Assembly: GCF_030551255.1 (NCBI RefSeq)
Contig: NZ_CP130630.1
Location: 10,849,001 to 10,913,000, forward strand
Length of the DNA stretch: 64,000 nt
Reading direction: 5' to 3'
Origin: Streptomyces sp. NL15-2K
GTDB taxonomy: Bacteria > Actinomycetota > Actinomycetes > Streptomycetales > Streptomycetaceae
Shown here: positions 7,975 to 16,929 of the stretch, piece after piece
Position numbering within the stretch: the stretch's first letter is position 1
Layout: each line of letters opens with the position of its first letter
Notes under the pieces: generated by a model
Seen by the model: only the letters and a program-made list of their open reading frames with translations
Databases searched by the model: none
What the model was told of the DNA's origin: nothing
Position numbers and translations under genes: made by a program

Positions 7975-9546
7975 TCACTTCGCGCCGATGTGGGCGCCCG
8001 GGCCGAGCGGCAGGTCGAAGCCGTAGAAGACGCCCAGGATCACGAGCCACACCGCGAGGAACGGCACCGTGAAGATCGACAGCCGCGCGATGAGCGTGCC
8101 CAGACGGGCCTCGGGCTCGTACCGGCGCACCATCGCCAGCAGCAGGAAGACGTACGGGTTCATCGGCGTGATGATGCCGGTGGCCGAGTCGCCGATGCGG
8201 AAGGCGGCCTGGCTGAGAGCCGGGCTCATGCCGAGCAGCATGAACGCCGGTACGAACACGGGGCCCACCAGCGACCACAGGGCCGACCCGGAGACGATGA
8301 AGAGGTTGAGGCAGGCCGCCAGGAGGACGAACGCGACCAGCGCCCAGAAGCCGGTCAGGCCGATGGCGTCCAGCCCCGCCGCGCCCTTCACAGCGAGGAG
8401 GATGCCCACGTTGGACCAGTTGAACAGGGCGATGACCTGGGCGGCGACGAACATCAGGACGATGTAGCCGGACATGTTCCTCACCGAGTCGGACATCGCG
8501 CCGACCACGCCCTCCGAGCCCGCCAGCGCCTTCACCGTGAAGCCGTAGGTGAGCCCGGCCAGCAGGAACGCGCCGAACAGCACCGGGACGATGCCGGTGA
8601 GCAGGGGAGAGGGCACCAGGGCGCCGCCCTCGCCGCGCAGCGGTGCGCCCGCGGGCAGCCAGAGCGACAGCAATGCCGCCGAGTAGAGGACGACTGCCAG
8701 GGCGGTGAGCAGCAGCCCCCGGCGCTGGACCGGGGTGAGGGTGAGGTCCTGCTGCTCGGGCTCGTCCTCGGCGGGCTCGTACGGGCCCAGGCGCGGTTCG
8801 AGGACCCGGCTGATGAGGAAACCGCCGAGCAGGCCGAGGACGACACTGCTGGACGCGGTGAAGAAGTAGTTGACCAGGATGTTCAGGTCCAGGCCGTCGG
8901 CGGCCGGCAGGACCGCGGCGGCCTGCTGGGTGATGCCGATGTAGAGGGCGTCCAGGGAGCCGATGGTGAACCCGGCGGCGTAGCCGGCGCCCACGCACGC
9001 GAAGCCGCCGATCAGCCCCGCCACGGGGTGGCGTCCGGCGCTCTTGAAGACCACGGCCGCGAGCGGCGGCAGCACGATGGAGGCGACGTCGCTGATCATG
9101 TGCGCCTGGCAGGCGATCAGAGCCACCAGGTACGGCAGCGCCGCACGGGGCGCGCGGGCCAGGGTGGCCCGCATGACGGTCTCCAGGAGCCCGGCCTTCT
9201 CCGCCACCCCCACCGCCATGATCATGAGGAGCACGGCGGCGATGGGCGGGAACGTGGCGAAGTTGGTGACGAGGTTCTCCGTCAGCCAGCGCACTCCCTC
9301 GCCGGTGAACAGCCCGGTGACGGCCTTGGTCTCGTCGGTGCCGGGGACGGTGACCCGCACGTCGGCCAGCGCGAGCGAGGTGGAGACGACGGCCAGGACC
9401 AGGAAGAGGGCGGTGAACAGGACGATCGGGTTCGGCAGCGCGTTGCCCATCCGTTCGATGAGCGTCAGCACGCGGTCGATGCCGGTGGGCCGGCGCGGGT
9501 CCGGGGACTTGCTGTCCGGGGCGGGCAGTTCGGTGAGGGAGGACAT
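7975..9546 (-). CDS. AbgT-family transporter (p-aminobenzoyl-glutamate / dipeptide type)
   Basis: The 523-residue membrane protein has about 12 hydrophobic segments. Family-typical stretches include ALIACQAHMISDVASIVLPP, NYFFTASSSVVLGLLGG, FNWSNVGILLAVKGA and GDSATGIITPMNPY. AbgT proteins import p-aminobenzoyl-glutamate or related acyl-amino acids, and some export antimetabolites. The ATG overlaps the stop of the amidohydrolase (TGATG at 9544-9548), so both are co-expressed; a metal-dependent hydrolase paired with an AbgT carrier fits uptake and cleavage of an amide-linked substrate. A short charged linker rich in Glu and Pro lies near residue 240. The exact substrate is unknown. Confidence 0.83.
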   Translation of the reverse strand: MSSLTELPAPDSKSPDPRRPTGIDRVLTLIERMGNALPNPIVLFTALFLVLAVVSTSLALADVRVTVPGTDETKAVTGLFTGEGVRWLTENLVTNFATFPPIAAVLLMIMAVGVAEKAGLLETVMRATLARAPRAALPYLVALIACQAHMISDVASIVLPPLAAVVFKSAGRHPVAGLIGGFACVGAGYAAGFTIGSLDALYIGITQQAAAVLPAADGLDLNILVNYFFTASSSVVLGLLGGFLISRVLEPRLGPYEPAEDEPEQQDLTLTPVQRRGLLLTALAVVLYSAALLSLWLPAGAPLRGEGGALVPSPLLTGIVPVLFGAFLLAGLTYGFTVKALAGSEGVVGAMSDSVRNMSGYIVLMFVAAQVIALFNWSNVGILLAVKGAAGLDAIGLTGFWALVAFVLLAACLNLFIVSGSALWSLVGPVFVPAFMLLGMSPALSQAAFRIGDSATGIITPMNPYVFLLLAMVRRYEPEARLGTLIARLSIFTVPFLAVWLVILGVFYGFDLPLGPGAHIGAK

Positions 9547-10817
9547 CAGGGCCGCCTTCCGGTCCGGTGCAGCAGGTCCTTGCGTACGACGCCGTCCTGG
9601 ACGACGAGGACGATGTTCGCGGGGTCGCCGAGGACGCCGATGTCCGTCAGCGGATCGCCGTCGCACAGGATCAGGTCGCCGGTGCGGCCGGCCGTCAGGG
9701 TGCCCAACCGGTCGGCGACACCGAGGAGTTCGGCGGAGGTGCGAGTACCGGCGACGATGGCGGCCATGGGGTCCATGCCCAGGTCGACCAGATAGCTCAG
9801 CTCCATCAGGTTCACACCGTGCGGGCCGACGGCGGCGTCCGTGCCGAGCGCGATCCGGGCGCCGTACTCGATGGCCCGCGCGATGTTCTCCTTGGTCGTA
9901 CCGGACCAGCGGACCTTCTTCCGGTAGTGGTAGTCCGGCATCGTCTCCTTGTTGATGCCGGCGTAGACGGTGGACAGCGTCGGTACGACGAAGACGCCCC
10001 GCTCGCCCGCCATGTCCAGGGCCCGCTCGTCCAGCCCGTAGCCGTGCTCGATGCTGGTCACGCCGCCGCGGATCGCGTTGAGGATGCCGGCGTTGCCCTG
10101 GGCGTGGGCGGCGACCGGCTTGCCGCCGTGCCGGCGGGCCTCGTCCACGACGGCCCGGATCTCCTCCTCCAACAGGCCTTCGTCGTCCGGGTCGTCGTAA
10201 GGGCTGCCCATGCCGCCGGTGGCGCAGACCTTCACCAGGTCGGCGCCGTCGCGCAGCACCCGGCGCACGGCGAGCCGGGCCGCGGCGGTGTCGTCGGCGA
10301 TCTCGGACATGCCGGCGCTGAGGTCGGTTCCGTCGGGCAGCCGGACGTCGGCGTGGCCGCCGGTGTGGCTGATGATCCGCACGGCCGTGTGCAGGCGTGG
10401 GCCCACGATCCGGCCCGACGCGACGGCCGTACGGAAGCCCGCCGACAGGCCGCCCAGGTCGCGGGCGGTGGTGATGCCGGCGTCGAGGGTCTGCCGGAGC
10501 CGGGTGGCCGTGTCGAGGGTGACCAGGACCGGGTCGAGCTCCGCGCGGCGGCCGGGCGGCGAGCCGTGCGCGTAGGCGAGGTGGACATGGCAGTCGAAGA
10601 AGCCGGGCAGTACGGTGCGGCCACCGGCGTCGATCACCTGCTCCGGCCCGGCCGGGGGCGCGGTCGCGGCGGGACCGGCGTAGGTGAGGGTGCCCTGGGC
10701 ATCGATGGTGACGACGGCGTCGTCGACGGGGGACCCGCCGGTGCCGTCGATGAGACGGGCGCCCTGGACCCGCAGGGCGGTTCGGGAGGCCTCGGGTGTC
10801 GTGGCAAGGGTCGTCAT
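9546..10817 (-). CDS. Amidohydrolase family protein (imidazolonepropionase/prolidase-like)
   Basis: The protein has 423 residues. The metal-dependent amidohydrolase fold is marked by DCHVHLA (HxH metal ligands, about residue 78), VKVCATGG (the Lys position that is carbamylated in many members), AHAQGN and SIEHGYG (His ligands), and LGTDAAVGPHG (catalytic Asp). The N- and C-terminal beta-sandwich pieces are also present. Members hydrolyse dipeptides or cyclic amides. It is coupled to the AbgT carrier gene and divergent from the Lrp-type regulator 124 bp away, which is a candidate to control both. There is no signal peptide, so it is cytosolic. Confidence 0.82.
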   Translation of the reverse strand: MTTLATTPEASRTALRVQGARLIDGTGGSPVDDAVVTIDAQGTLTYAGPAATAPPAGPEQVIDAGGRTVLPGFFDCHVHLAYAHGSPPGRRAELDPVLVTLDTATRLRQTLDAGITTARDLGGLSAGFRTAVASGRIVGPRLHTAVRIISHTGGHADVRLPDGTDLSAGMSEIADDTAAARLAVRRVLRDGADLVKVCATGGMGSPYDDPDDEGLLEEEIRAVVDEARRHGGKPVAAHAQGNAGILNAIRGGVTSIEHGYGLDERALDMAGERGVFVVPTLSTVYAGINKETMPDYHYRKKVRWSGTTKENIARAIEYGARIALGTDAAVGPHGVNLMELSYLVDLGMDPMAAIVAGTRTSAELLGVADRLGTLTAGRTGDLILCDGDPLTDIGVLGDPANIVLVVQDGVVRKDLLHRTGRRP

Positions 10818-10941
10818 GGGACGCGGTCACTCCTCCGTTGTCGGCATCAGGCGAAGGGAGTGTGGGGTGCGGAAGAAAACCTGGTGTGACGATGCAGCTT
10901 TCTCGCCGGATTCCGTCGACGCACGCAGAGAAGTGCCGCCC

Positions 10942-12015
10942 ATGGGCGTGCAGGATCGTGCCGTCGCGGAGGCCGCGGCGGAGCTCGACGAACTCGACCG
11001 GGGCGTCGTGCACGCCCTGCAGATCCACCCCCGGGCCCCGTGGACGCTCGTCGGGGAGGTGCTCGGCGTCAACCCCGTGACCGCCGCGCGGCGTTGGCAC
11101 CGGCTCGAGGAGGCGGGCCTGGCGTGGGTGACCGCCTATCCGCGGGTGTCGAACACGCGGATCGTGGTCACCGGCGTCATCGAGGTGGACACCGAGCCGG
11201 GCTCGGCCGAGGACGTGGCGGGCGCCTTCGCCGCGGATCCGGCGGTGCCGAACATCAAGCTCACGGCGGGCGGGCGGGACCTGGTGGTCAACGTGCAGGC
11301 CCGCGGTCTCGACGAGCTGGCCCGCCGGACCACCCTGCTGTTCCAGCGGACACCCGGCATACGGGCGACGCGCACGCATGTGTCGACCGGCATTCCCACC
11401 GAGGGCAGCCGGTGGCGGCTGCGCAGCCTCGACGAGGCCCAGAGCGCGCGCTTCGAGGCGGCGCTTCCTCCGGCCGGCCTGCCCGCACCCGCCGCCGAGG
11501 CCGGCTGGGACGAGCTGGACGCGGGCCTGCTGGAACTGCTGAGCACGGACGGGCGGATGGCGCTGCGCGAGCTCGCGACGCGCACCGGCGCGAGCCTGAC
11601 CACCGTCCGCCGCCGACTGCAGTCCCTGCTCGCGTCCCGGCTGGTGCTGCGCTGCGACCTGGCCCGGCCGCTGTCGGGCTGGCCGCTGTCCGCCGTGTAC
11701 TTCGCCTCCGTACCGGGCCAGTACGTCGAGGAGACCAGCCGGGCGCTGGCCGGGGTGCGCGAGGTCCGCTCCTGTGCGATCACCGCCGGGCCGCACAATC
11801 TGGTGATCGACGTCTGGCTGCGCGAGCTGCACGACGTGCACGCCTTCGAGGCCCACCTGTCACGGAAGCTGCCGCGCCTGACCGTCGCCGACCGGTCGGT
11901 GGTGCTGCGCACGGTCAAACACATGGGGCGCCTGCTGGACCATGACGGCCGCTGCGTGGGTGTGGTGCCGTTGCGCAATCCGCAAGGGCCGCGTCCTACC
12001 TCTGCGGGGCTGTAG
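10942..12015 (+). CDS. Lrp/AsnC-family transcriptional regulator with duplicated domains
   Basis: The 357-residue protein carries two tandem Lrp/AsnC units: HTH 1 at about 15-60 (WTLVGEVLGVNPVTAARRWH) with an effector-binding RAM-like part, and HTH 2 at about 195-240 (MALRELATRTGASLTTVRRR) with a second RAM domain. Such double-length Lrp regulators are common in Streptomyces. It is divergent from the amidohydrolase/AbgT operon and converges tail to tail with the branched-chain dehydrogenase operon, with three bases between the stops. Lrp-type BkdR proteins control branched-chain keto-acid dehydrogenase operons in other bacteria, so either neighbour may be its target. ATG 10942 chosen; the frame stays open further upstream but overlaps the divergent promoter. 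Confidence 0.82.
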   Translation: MGVQDRAVAEAAAELDELDRGVVHALQIHPRAPWTLVGEVLGVNPVTAARRWHRLEEAGLAWVTAYPRVSNTRIVVTGVIEVDTEPGSAEDVAGAFAADPAVPNIKLTAGGRDLVVNVQARGLDELARRTTLLFQRTPGIRATRTHVSTGIPTEGSRWRLRSLDEAQSARFEAALPPAGLPAPAAEAGWDELDAGLLELLSTDGRMALRELATRTGASLTTVRRRLQSLLASRLVLRCDLARPLSGWPLSAVYFASVPGQYVEETSRALAGVREVRSCAITAGPHNLVIDVWLRELHDVHAFEAHLSRKLPRLTVADRSVVLRTVKHMGRLLDHDGRCVGVVPLRNPQGPRPTSAGL

Positions 12016-12018
12016 ACG

Positions 12019-14235
12019 TCATTGGCCGGCCGGGAGTCCCTCGGGAGCGGTGACGCCCTCGACGACGTGGCGGAGGAAGCCGGCCGCGGTGCCCCCGTCG
12101 CAGACACGGTGGTCGAAGGTCAGCGACAGGTGGACGACCCCGCGTACCTCCAGGCGGCCGTCCACCGCCCAGGGGCGGTCGGTGATCCGGCCCACGCCGA
12201 GCATGGCGGCCTGCGGGTGGTTGAGGATCGGGGTGGCGCCGTCGACGCCGAAGACGCCGTAGTTGTTCAGGGTGAAGGTGCCGCCGGTGCGGTGCTCCAC
12301 CGGGAGCGCGTCCCGCCGGGCCAGGTCGGTCAGGCGCCGCAGTTCGGCCGCCAGGTCCTCGGGTGCCAGCCGGCCGGCGTCCCGGACGACGGGCACGACC
12401 AGACCGTGCGGGGTCTGTGCGGCGAAGCCCAGATGCACCTCGGGCAGGCGGATCAGCTCCCCGCGGTCGGTGTCGACGCGGGCGTTGAGCTCGGGGAAGG
12501 CGGCGAGGGCGGCGAGGCAGGCCCGGGCCAGCAGGGGCATCAGGCCCGTGCCGTGGCTCGCGCGGGCGGCTGGTGCCCCGGCAGGCAGCGTTTGCCCGTT
12601 GAGGAGCGCCCGCCGCGCAGCGGCCAAAGACCGCAGCCGGTGCGTGCTCTCGGCGTGCCGGCCGGAAGGCCCCGTCGATGGACCGGACGTACTTGGGCTT
12701 TCGGCCGGTGCGGCGAGTGGGGGCACCTCCCACGCCTTTAGGGCAGTGGGGGAGCGTGCCGGGCGTCGCGACGGGGCGGACGCTGCCTGTCGGGGCACTA
12801 GCAGGGCGGTGGCGTCGGTGTCGGCCCAGATGGTCACGGTGGGGGTGTCGCGGTGGCCTCGGACGAACTTGTCGGCGGCGGGGCCCAAGGGGACGCGAAG
12901 CCCACCCGGCTCACCCCACTTCGCCGCCCTCGCCGTCCCGTACCCGGTCAGCACAGCCCCCGAGCCCGTCTCCGCCACCGTCAGCAGCGGCGCTCCCACG
13001 CGGACGACCTCACCGGCCGCGCAGTGCAAGGCGGTCACGGTCCCCGCGTACGGACTCGGCAGTGTCACCGCGGACTTGGCCGTCTCGACCTCGGCGAGGA
13101 CCTGGTCGTGTGCGACGGTGTCGCCCACGGCGACCTTCCACTCCAGCACCTCGGCCTCGGTCAGCCCTTCACCCAGGTCCGGCAGGTCGAAGGTGCTGTC
13201 CGCCGGGGCGGTGGGAGAGGCCGCCGGTGGAGCCGCTACCCGTACGTGCCCCGTGCCGCCGTCGGGCAGCAGCCGTCGCAGCCCTTCGAGCACCCGCCCG
13301 GCCCCCGGCAAGTGCGCGCCCTCCAACAGCGGCGGCGGATAAGGGATGTCGAGTCCCGTCACCCGCAACACCGGCGCCCGCAGCGCGTCGAAGCACCGCT
13401 CCTGCACCCGGGCCGCGATCTCCGCGCCGACCCCGGCGAAACCCTGCGCCTCGTGCACCACCAGACAGCGGCCGGTCCGCCGCACCGACGCGGTCAGCGT
13501 ACGGTCGTCCAGCGGGACGAGGGTGCGCAGGTCGAGCACCTCGACGTCCAGGCCCTCGGCCGCCGCCGCTTCGGCCGCCTCCAGGGCCACCGCGACCGAC
13601 GGGCCGTAAGCCACCAGCGTCGCGTCGCGGCCGGGGCGGCGTATCGCGGCGGTGCCGAACGGCCCGGTGCGGACCGGGAGTTCGATCTGCTCCTTCGTCC
13701 AGTAGTGGCGCTTGGGTTCCAGGAAGACCACCGGGTCGGGGTCGTCGATCGCCTCGCGCAGCAGCGAGTACGCGTCCGCCGCCGTCGCCGGGGTCACCAC
13801 CTTCAGACCCGCCGTGTGCGCGTAGTACGCCTCGCTGGAGTCGCTGTGGTGCTCGACGCCGCCGATGCCGCCGCCGTACGGGATCCGGACGACCAGCGGC
13901 AGCGCGAGGGCGCCCCGGGTGCGGTTGCGTGTCTTGGCGATGTGGGAGGCGATCTGCTCGAACGCCGGGTAGGCGAACGCGTCGAACTGCATCTCCACCA
14001 CGGGCCGGAACCCGGCCATCGCCATGCCGACGGCGAGGCCCGCGATGCCGGCCTCGGACACCGGCGTGTCGAAGCAGCGCCGGTCGCCGAACGTGTCGGC
14101 CAGCCCGTCGGTGACCCGGAAGACGCCGCCGAGGCGGCCGACGTCCTCGCCGAGGACGACGACGCGTTCGTCCGCGTCGAGGGCGTCCCGCAGGGCGGTG
14201 TTGAGCGCCTGTGCCAGTGCCGTGCCGGCCGCCAT
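12019..14235 (-). CDS. Fused 2-oxoacid dehydrogenase E1-beta / E2 acyltransferase
   Basis: One 738-residue reading frame joins two normally separate subunits. Residues 1 to about 325 are the E1-beta (transketolase pyrimidine plus C-terminal) part, with VVLGEDVGRLGGVFRVT and FDTPVSEAGIAG. About 345-425 is a lipoyl domain with the acceptor Lys in VETAKSAV (residue 387). About 445-735 is the acyltransferase core with LTFDHRVCDGG (catalytic His about 709). I see no peripheral subunit-binding domain between lipoyl and core. The core also contains a roughly 40-residue insertion coded by dispersed repeats (12636-12754). It is one base downstream of the E1-alpha gene, and together they should oxidatively decarboxylate branched-chain 2-oxoacids to acyl-CoA, with E3 elsewhere. 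Confidence 0.85.
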   Translation of the reverse strand: MAAGTALAQALNTALRDALDADERVVVLGEDVGRLGGVFRVTDGLADTFGDRRCFDTPVSEAGIAGLAVGMAMAGFRPVVEMQFDAFAYPAFEQIASHIAKTRNRTRGALALPLVVRIPYGGGIGGVEHHSDSSEAYYAHTAGLKVVTPATAADAYSLLREAIDDPDPVVFLEPKRHYWTKEQIELPVRTGPFGTAAIRRPGRDATLVAYGPSVAVALEAAEAAAAEGLDVEVLDLRTLVPLDDRTLTASVRRTGRCLVVHEAQGFAGVGAEIAARVQERCFDALRAPVLRVTGLDIPYPPPLLEGAHLPGAGRVLEGLRRLLPDGGTGHVRVAAPPAASPTAPADSTFDLPDLGEGLTEAEVLEWKVAVGDTVAHDQVLAEVETAKSAVTLPSPYAGTVTALHCAAGEVVRVGAPLLTVAETGSGAVLTGYGTARAAKWGEPGGLRVPLGPAADKFVRGHRDTPTVTIWADTDATALLVPRQAASAPSRRPARSPTALKAWEVPPLAAPAESPSTSGPSTGPSGRHAESTHRLRSLAAARRALLNGQTLPAGAPAARASHGTGLMPLLARACLAALAAFPELNARVDTDRGELIRLPEVHLGFAAQTPHGLVVPVVRDAGRLAPEDLAAELRRLTDLARRDALPVEHRTGGTFTLNNYGVFGVDGATPILNHPQAAMLGVGRITDRPWAVDGRLEVRGVVHLSLTFDHRVCDGGTAAGFLRHVVEGVTAPEGLPAGQ
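12636..12754. repeat. Two dispersed repeats inserted in frame in the E2 core
   Basis: Bases 12636-12718 closely match 50720-50795 downstream of the TauE gene (shared phrases GGTGCGTGCTCTCGGCGTGCC and TACTTGGGCTTTCG). Bases 12717-12754 belong to the GGGGG-palindrome family also seen at 7590, 40581 and 44341. Together they add about 40 Pro/Ser-rich residues near positions 495-533 of the fusion protein without breaking the frame. Confidence 0.75.
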
Positions 14236-14236
14236 G

Positions 14237-15379
14237 TCAGCGTCCCTCCAACTCGGCCCGCAGGGCGGCCCGTTGCTCGGTCAGGTGAGGCGTCGGTGAG
14301 CTGAACACGTGATCGAGGAGGGTTGACGGGTCCAGGTCGGGGTCGGCGGCGAGTCGTTCGCGGACACCGGCGGCGTACGCCTCCGCCTCGACGGCCGTGG
14401 CCTTCACGTCGGTGTCGGTGAGCAGGCCGCGTTCGCGCAGCGCGTCCTCCAGCCGGGCGATCGGGTCGCGGCCCCGCCAGTGCTCGGCCTCCGTGGCCGG
14501 GCGGTAGCGGGACGGGTCGTCGGCGCTGGTGTGCGGGGCCATGCGGTAGGTGTGCGCCTCGACGAGCCACGGCCCGCCGCCCGCCCGGGCGTCCTCGACG
14601 GCCGTGGTCAGCACGGCCAGTACGGCGGCGGCGTCATTGCCGTCCACCTGCTCGGAACGGACGCCGTAACCGACTCCCTTGTACGCCAGGGCCGGTGCCG
14701 CGCACTGGGCGGACAGCGGTACCGAGATGGCGTACCCGTTGTTCTGCACCAGGAAGACCACTGGCGCCTTCAGCACCCCGGCCAGGTTGACCGCCTCGTG
14801 GAAGTCGCCCTCGCTGGTGGCGCCGTCCCCGACGAGCGCGAGGGCGACCGTGTCAGTGCCCTTGAGCCGCTCGCCGTGGGCCAGACCGGTGGCGTGGGCC
14901 GCGTGGGTCGCCAGCGGGGTGCACTGCGGCGCGGTGCGGTGGCGCAGCGGGTCGTAGCCGCAGTGTGCGTCGCCGCGCAGCAGGGTCAGCGCCTCGACGG
15001 GGTCGATGCCCCGGCTGACCAGGGCGACGCAGTCGCGGTACGTGGGAAACAGCCAGTCGGTGGCGCGCAGCGCGAGCGCGGCGCCCACCTGGCAGGCCTC
15101 CTGGCCGAGGCTGGAGGGATGGACGGCGAGCCGGCCCTGCCGGGCGAGCGCAGTCGCCTGCTCGTCGAAGCGCCGCCCGACGACCATCTTCCGGTACGCC
15201 GTCAGCAGCGACTCGGGCGGCGGCTCGGGGTAGGTCCTCCGGTGCTCCGCCTCTTCCGCCGTTTCAAATTTCCGTGTTTTGCGATTCGTTGGTAGAAAGG
15301 AAACCGGAACATGGGACGGGAGCAAAGAGGTTGCGTGTACCCACTCCTTCCCGGTCGTATGCATCGGATTGACACCCAT
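14237..15379 (-). CDS. Branched-chain 2-oxoacid dehydrogenase E1 component, alpha subunit
   Basis: The 380-residue thiamine-diphosphate enzyme subunit has the cofactor motif GDGATSEGDFHEAVNLAG ending in the QNN site (VQNNGYAIS) around residues 185-215, and the regulatory-loop type sequence YRMAPHTSADDPSRYR about 265-280. It pairs with the fused E1-beta/E2 gene one base downstream. The complex makes isobutyryl-, isovaleryl- or 2-methylbutyryl-CoA from the oxoacids of Val, Leu and Ile, as precursors for branched fatty acids or acyl starters. The gene is divergent from the peptide cluster, 248 bp away, so a role in supplying the NRPS is possible but unproven. An alternative start (MHTTGKEW) lies five codons inside. 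Confidence 0.87.
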   Translation of the reverse strand: MGVNPMHTTGKEWVHATSLLPSHVPVSFLPTNRKTRKFETAEEAEHRRTYPEPPPESLLTAYRKMVVGRRFDEQATALARQGRLAVHPSSLGQEACQVGAALALRATDWLFPTYRDCVALVSRGIDPVEALTLLRGDAHCGYDPLRHRTAPQCTPLATHAAHATGLAHGERLKGTDTVALALVGDGATSEGDFHEAVNLAGVLKAPVVFLVQNNGYAISVPLSAQCAAPALAYKGVGYGVRSEQVDGNDAAAVLAVLTTAVEDARAGGGPWLVEAHTYRMAPHTSADDPSRYRPATEAEHWRGRDPIARLEDALRERGLLTDTDVKATAVEAEAYAAGVRERLAADPDLDPSTLLDHVFSSPTPHLTEQRAALRAELEGR

Positions 15380-15627
15380 ATTTACGCCACCTTTTCGTCA
15401 CGGCCTGTGCGCCTCGGATGATCTCCGGAACCGATGCTTTCTCAACCGCCCCGCGGATACGGAGAGATGAAGCGGACCTGAACAGTCCGAAATCTGTCTC
15501 TTTGCTGTCAGGCGATCCTTACGCGTCAACTCAGCTTCTTGAAAAGGTAAGTTGCGCGTCGCCTGCGAGCCTCGAAGGCCCGGTTCCAATTGGTCAGCGA
15601 AACGCGGCACTTCGGAAGGCAAGGAAC
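15380..15627. promoter_or_regulatory. Divergent intergenic region between E1-alpha and the peptide cluster
   Basis: This 248-bp gap has a lower GC content than its surroundings and separates the two divergent transcription units. It should hold both promoters. I see no perfect dyad operator. AAGG repeats at 15616-15624 give a ribosome-binding site for the ATG at 15628. The region encodes no gene I can support. Confidence 0.5.
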
Positions 15628-16929
15628 ATGTCCCGAGTACGCCCGGGAACACGTCACTACACGGTTGTCTGTTCCTCCTGCGGAACCCGCTATGCGGACG
15701 ACGGCCTCCTCCTCGACTGCTCCCGCGGGCATGAACCGGCATTTCTGCGCACCGAGTACCACGGAACCGGAACGCATCTGACGGAAAGCCGCGGGCTGTT
15801 CCGGCACGCCCCCCTGCTGCCCGTGGCGCGCATTTTTCCGGAGGTGCCCGGACCGGTCGTGCACCGCGCAGAACGGCTCGGCCACCGCATCGGCCTCGAC
15901 CGGCTGTGGGTCGCCTTCAACGGCCACTGGCCCGAACGCGGGGCGAGCTTGCCGACCTGCACCTTCAAGGACCTGGAGGCCTACACGGTCCTCGGCCGCC
16001 TGCCCGCCGCGCCGCCCGTCCTGGTGATCCCCTCGGCGGGCAACACCGCCGCGGCCTTCGCCTGGGCCGCCACCCGGCACCGGGTGCCCTGCCTGCTCGT
16101 CGTGCCCGCCCCTGCCCTGGAACGGATGCGCTTCCCCGCCCCGCTCGCCCCCTGCGTACGCCTCGTCGTCCTCGACGGCACCGCCACCTACAGCGACGCC
16201 ATCGCCTGCGCCGACCTGCTCGCCGCGCTCCCCGGCCACCACGCCGAAGGCGGCTCGCGCAACGTCGGCCGCCGCGACGGCCTGGGCACCGTCATGCTGG
16301 CCGCCGCCGAGGTGCTGGGCGGGCTGCCGGAGACCTATGTGCAGGCCGTGGGCAGCGGCACCGGAGCCATCGGCGCCCACGAGGCCGCCCGCCGCGTCCG
16401 CACCGGCGGCGAGCCGCTGCCGCGCCTGCTGATGTGCCAGAACGCGCCCTTCGCGCCCCTGTACGACGCCTGGCACTGCGCGGGACCGGCCCCGGCCCAC
16501 CGCGAACACGAGCCGCTCGCCCGCGAACTGACCAACCGGCGCCCGCCGTTCACCGTCCGCGGCGGAGTCCGTGACGTGCTGACCGAGAGCGGCGGCGAGG
16601 TCCTCCGTACGGACAACGAAGCCGCGCTCGCCGCCATGGCCCTCTTCGAGGAGGTCGAGGGCATCGACATCGAACCGGGCGCAGGGGTCGCACTGGCCGC
16701 CCTGGCCGACGCCGTCGAGAGGGGCCAGGTCCGCAGGGACGAACTCGTGCTCCTCAACATCACCGGCGGCGGCCGGGCCCGTCAGGCCGGCGACCTCGCG
16801 CTCGTGCCCGCCGAACCGTGGCTGCGCGTGGCGTGGCCCGGCCGCGACACCGGGCCACGCGCTGTCGTCGAGCAAGTGGAACGGACGCTGACGGGCGCCG
16901 GCGCCGTCGTCGTCACGGAGGGCCGATGA
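15628..16929 (+). CDS. Cysteate-synthase-like PLP enzyme (threonine synthase fold), first gene of the NRPS cluster
   Basis: The 433-residue fold-type II PLP enzyme has an N-terminal zinc-ribbon-like pair, CSSCGTRY and LDCSRGHE, followed by LRTEY, as in threonine synthase and archaeal cysteate synthase. The cofactor Lys is in [13 protein letters not shown] (about residue 118), a form nearer cysteate synthase than the SFKD(R) of threonine synthase. The phosphate-binding loop [13 protein letters not shown] and [12 protein letters not shown] are present, and a late NITGGG. Cysteate synthase makes L-cysteate from O-phosphoserine and sulfite. Its ATG-stop overlap (ATGA, 16926-16929) with the first NRPS gene says it makes a building block. 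The exact nucleophile and donor are inferred; another beta-replacement is possible. Confidence 0.75.
   Translation: MSRVRPGTRHYTVVCSSCGTRYADDGLLLDCSRGHEPAFLRTEYHGTGTHLTESRGLFRHAPLLPVARIFPEVPGPVVHRAERLGHRIGLDRLWVAFNGHWPERGASLPTCTFKDLEAYTVLGRLPAAPPVLVIPSAGNTAAAFAWAATRHRVPCLLVVPAPALERMRFPAPLAPCVRLVVLDGTATYSDAIACADLLAALPGHHAEGGSRNVGRRDGLGTVMLAAAEVLGGLPETYVQAVGSGTGAIGAHEAARRVRTGGEPLPRLLMCQNAPFAPLYDAWHCAGPAPAHREHEPLARELTNRRPPFTVRGGVRDVLTESGGEVLRTDNEAALAAMALFEEVEGIDIEPGAGVALAALADAVERGQVRRDELVLLNITGGGRARQAGDLALVPAEPWLRVAWPGRDTGPRAVVEQVERTLTGAGAVVVTEGR

Noticed and set aside
12853..14304. A 483-codon plus-strand frame opposite the E1-beta/E2 gene
   Set aside because: Shadow frame; the minus strand shows intact dehydrogenase domains.
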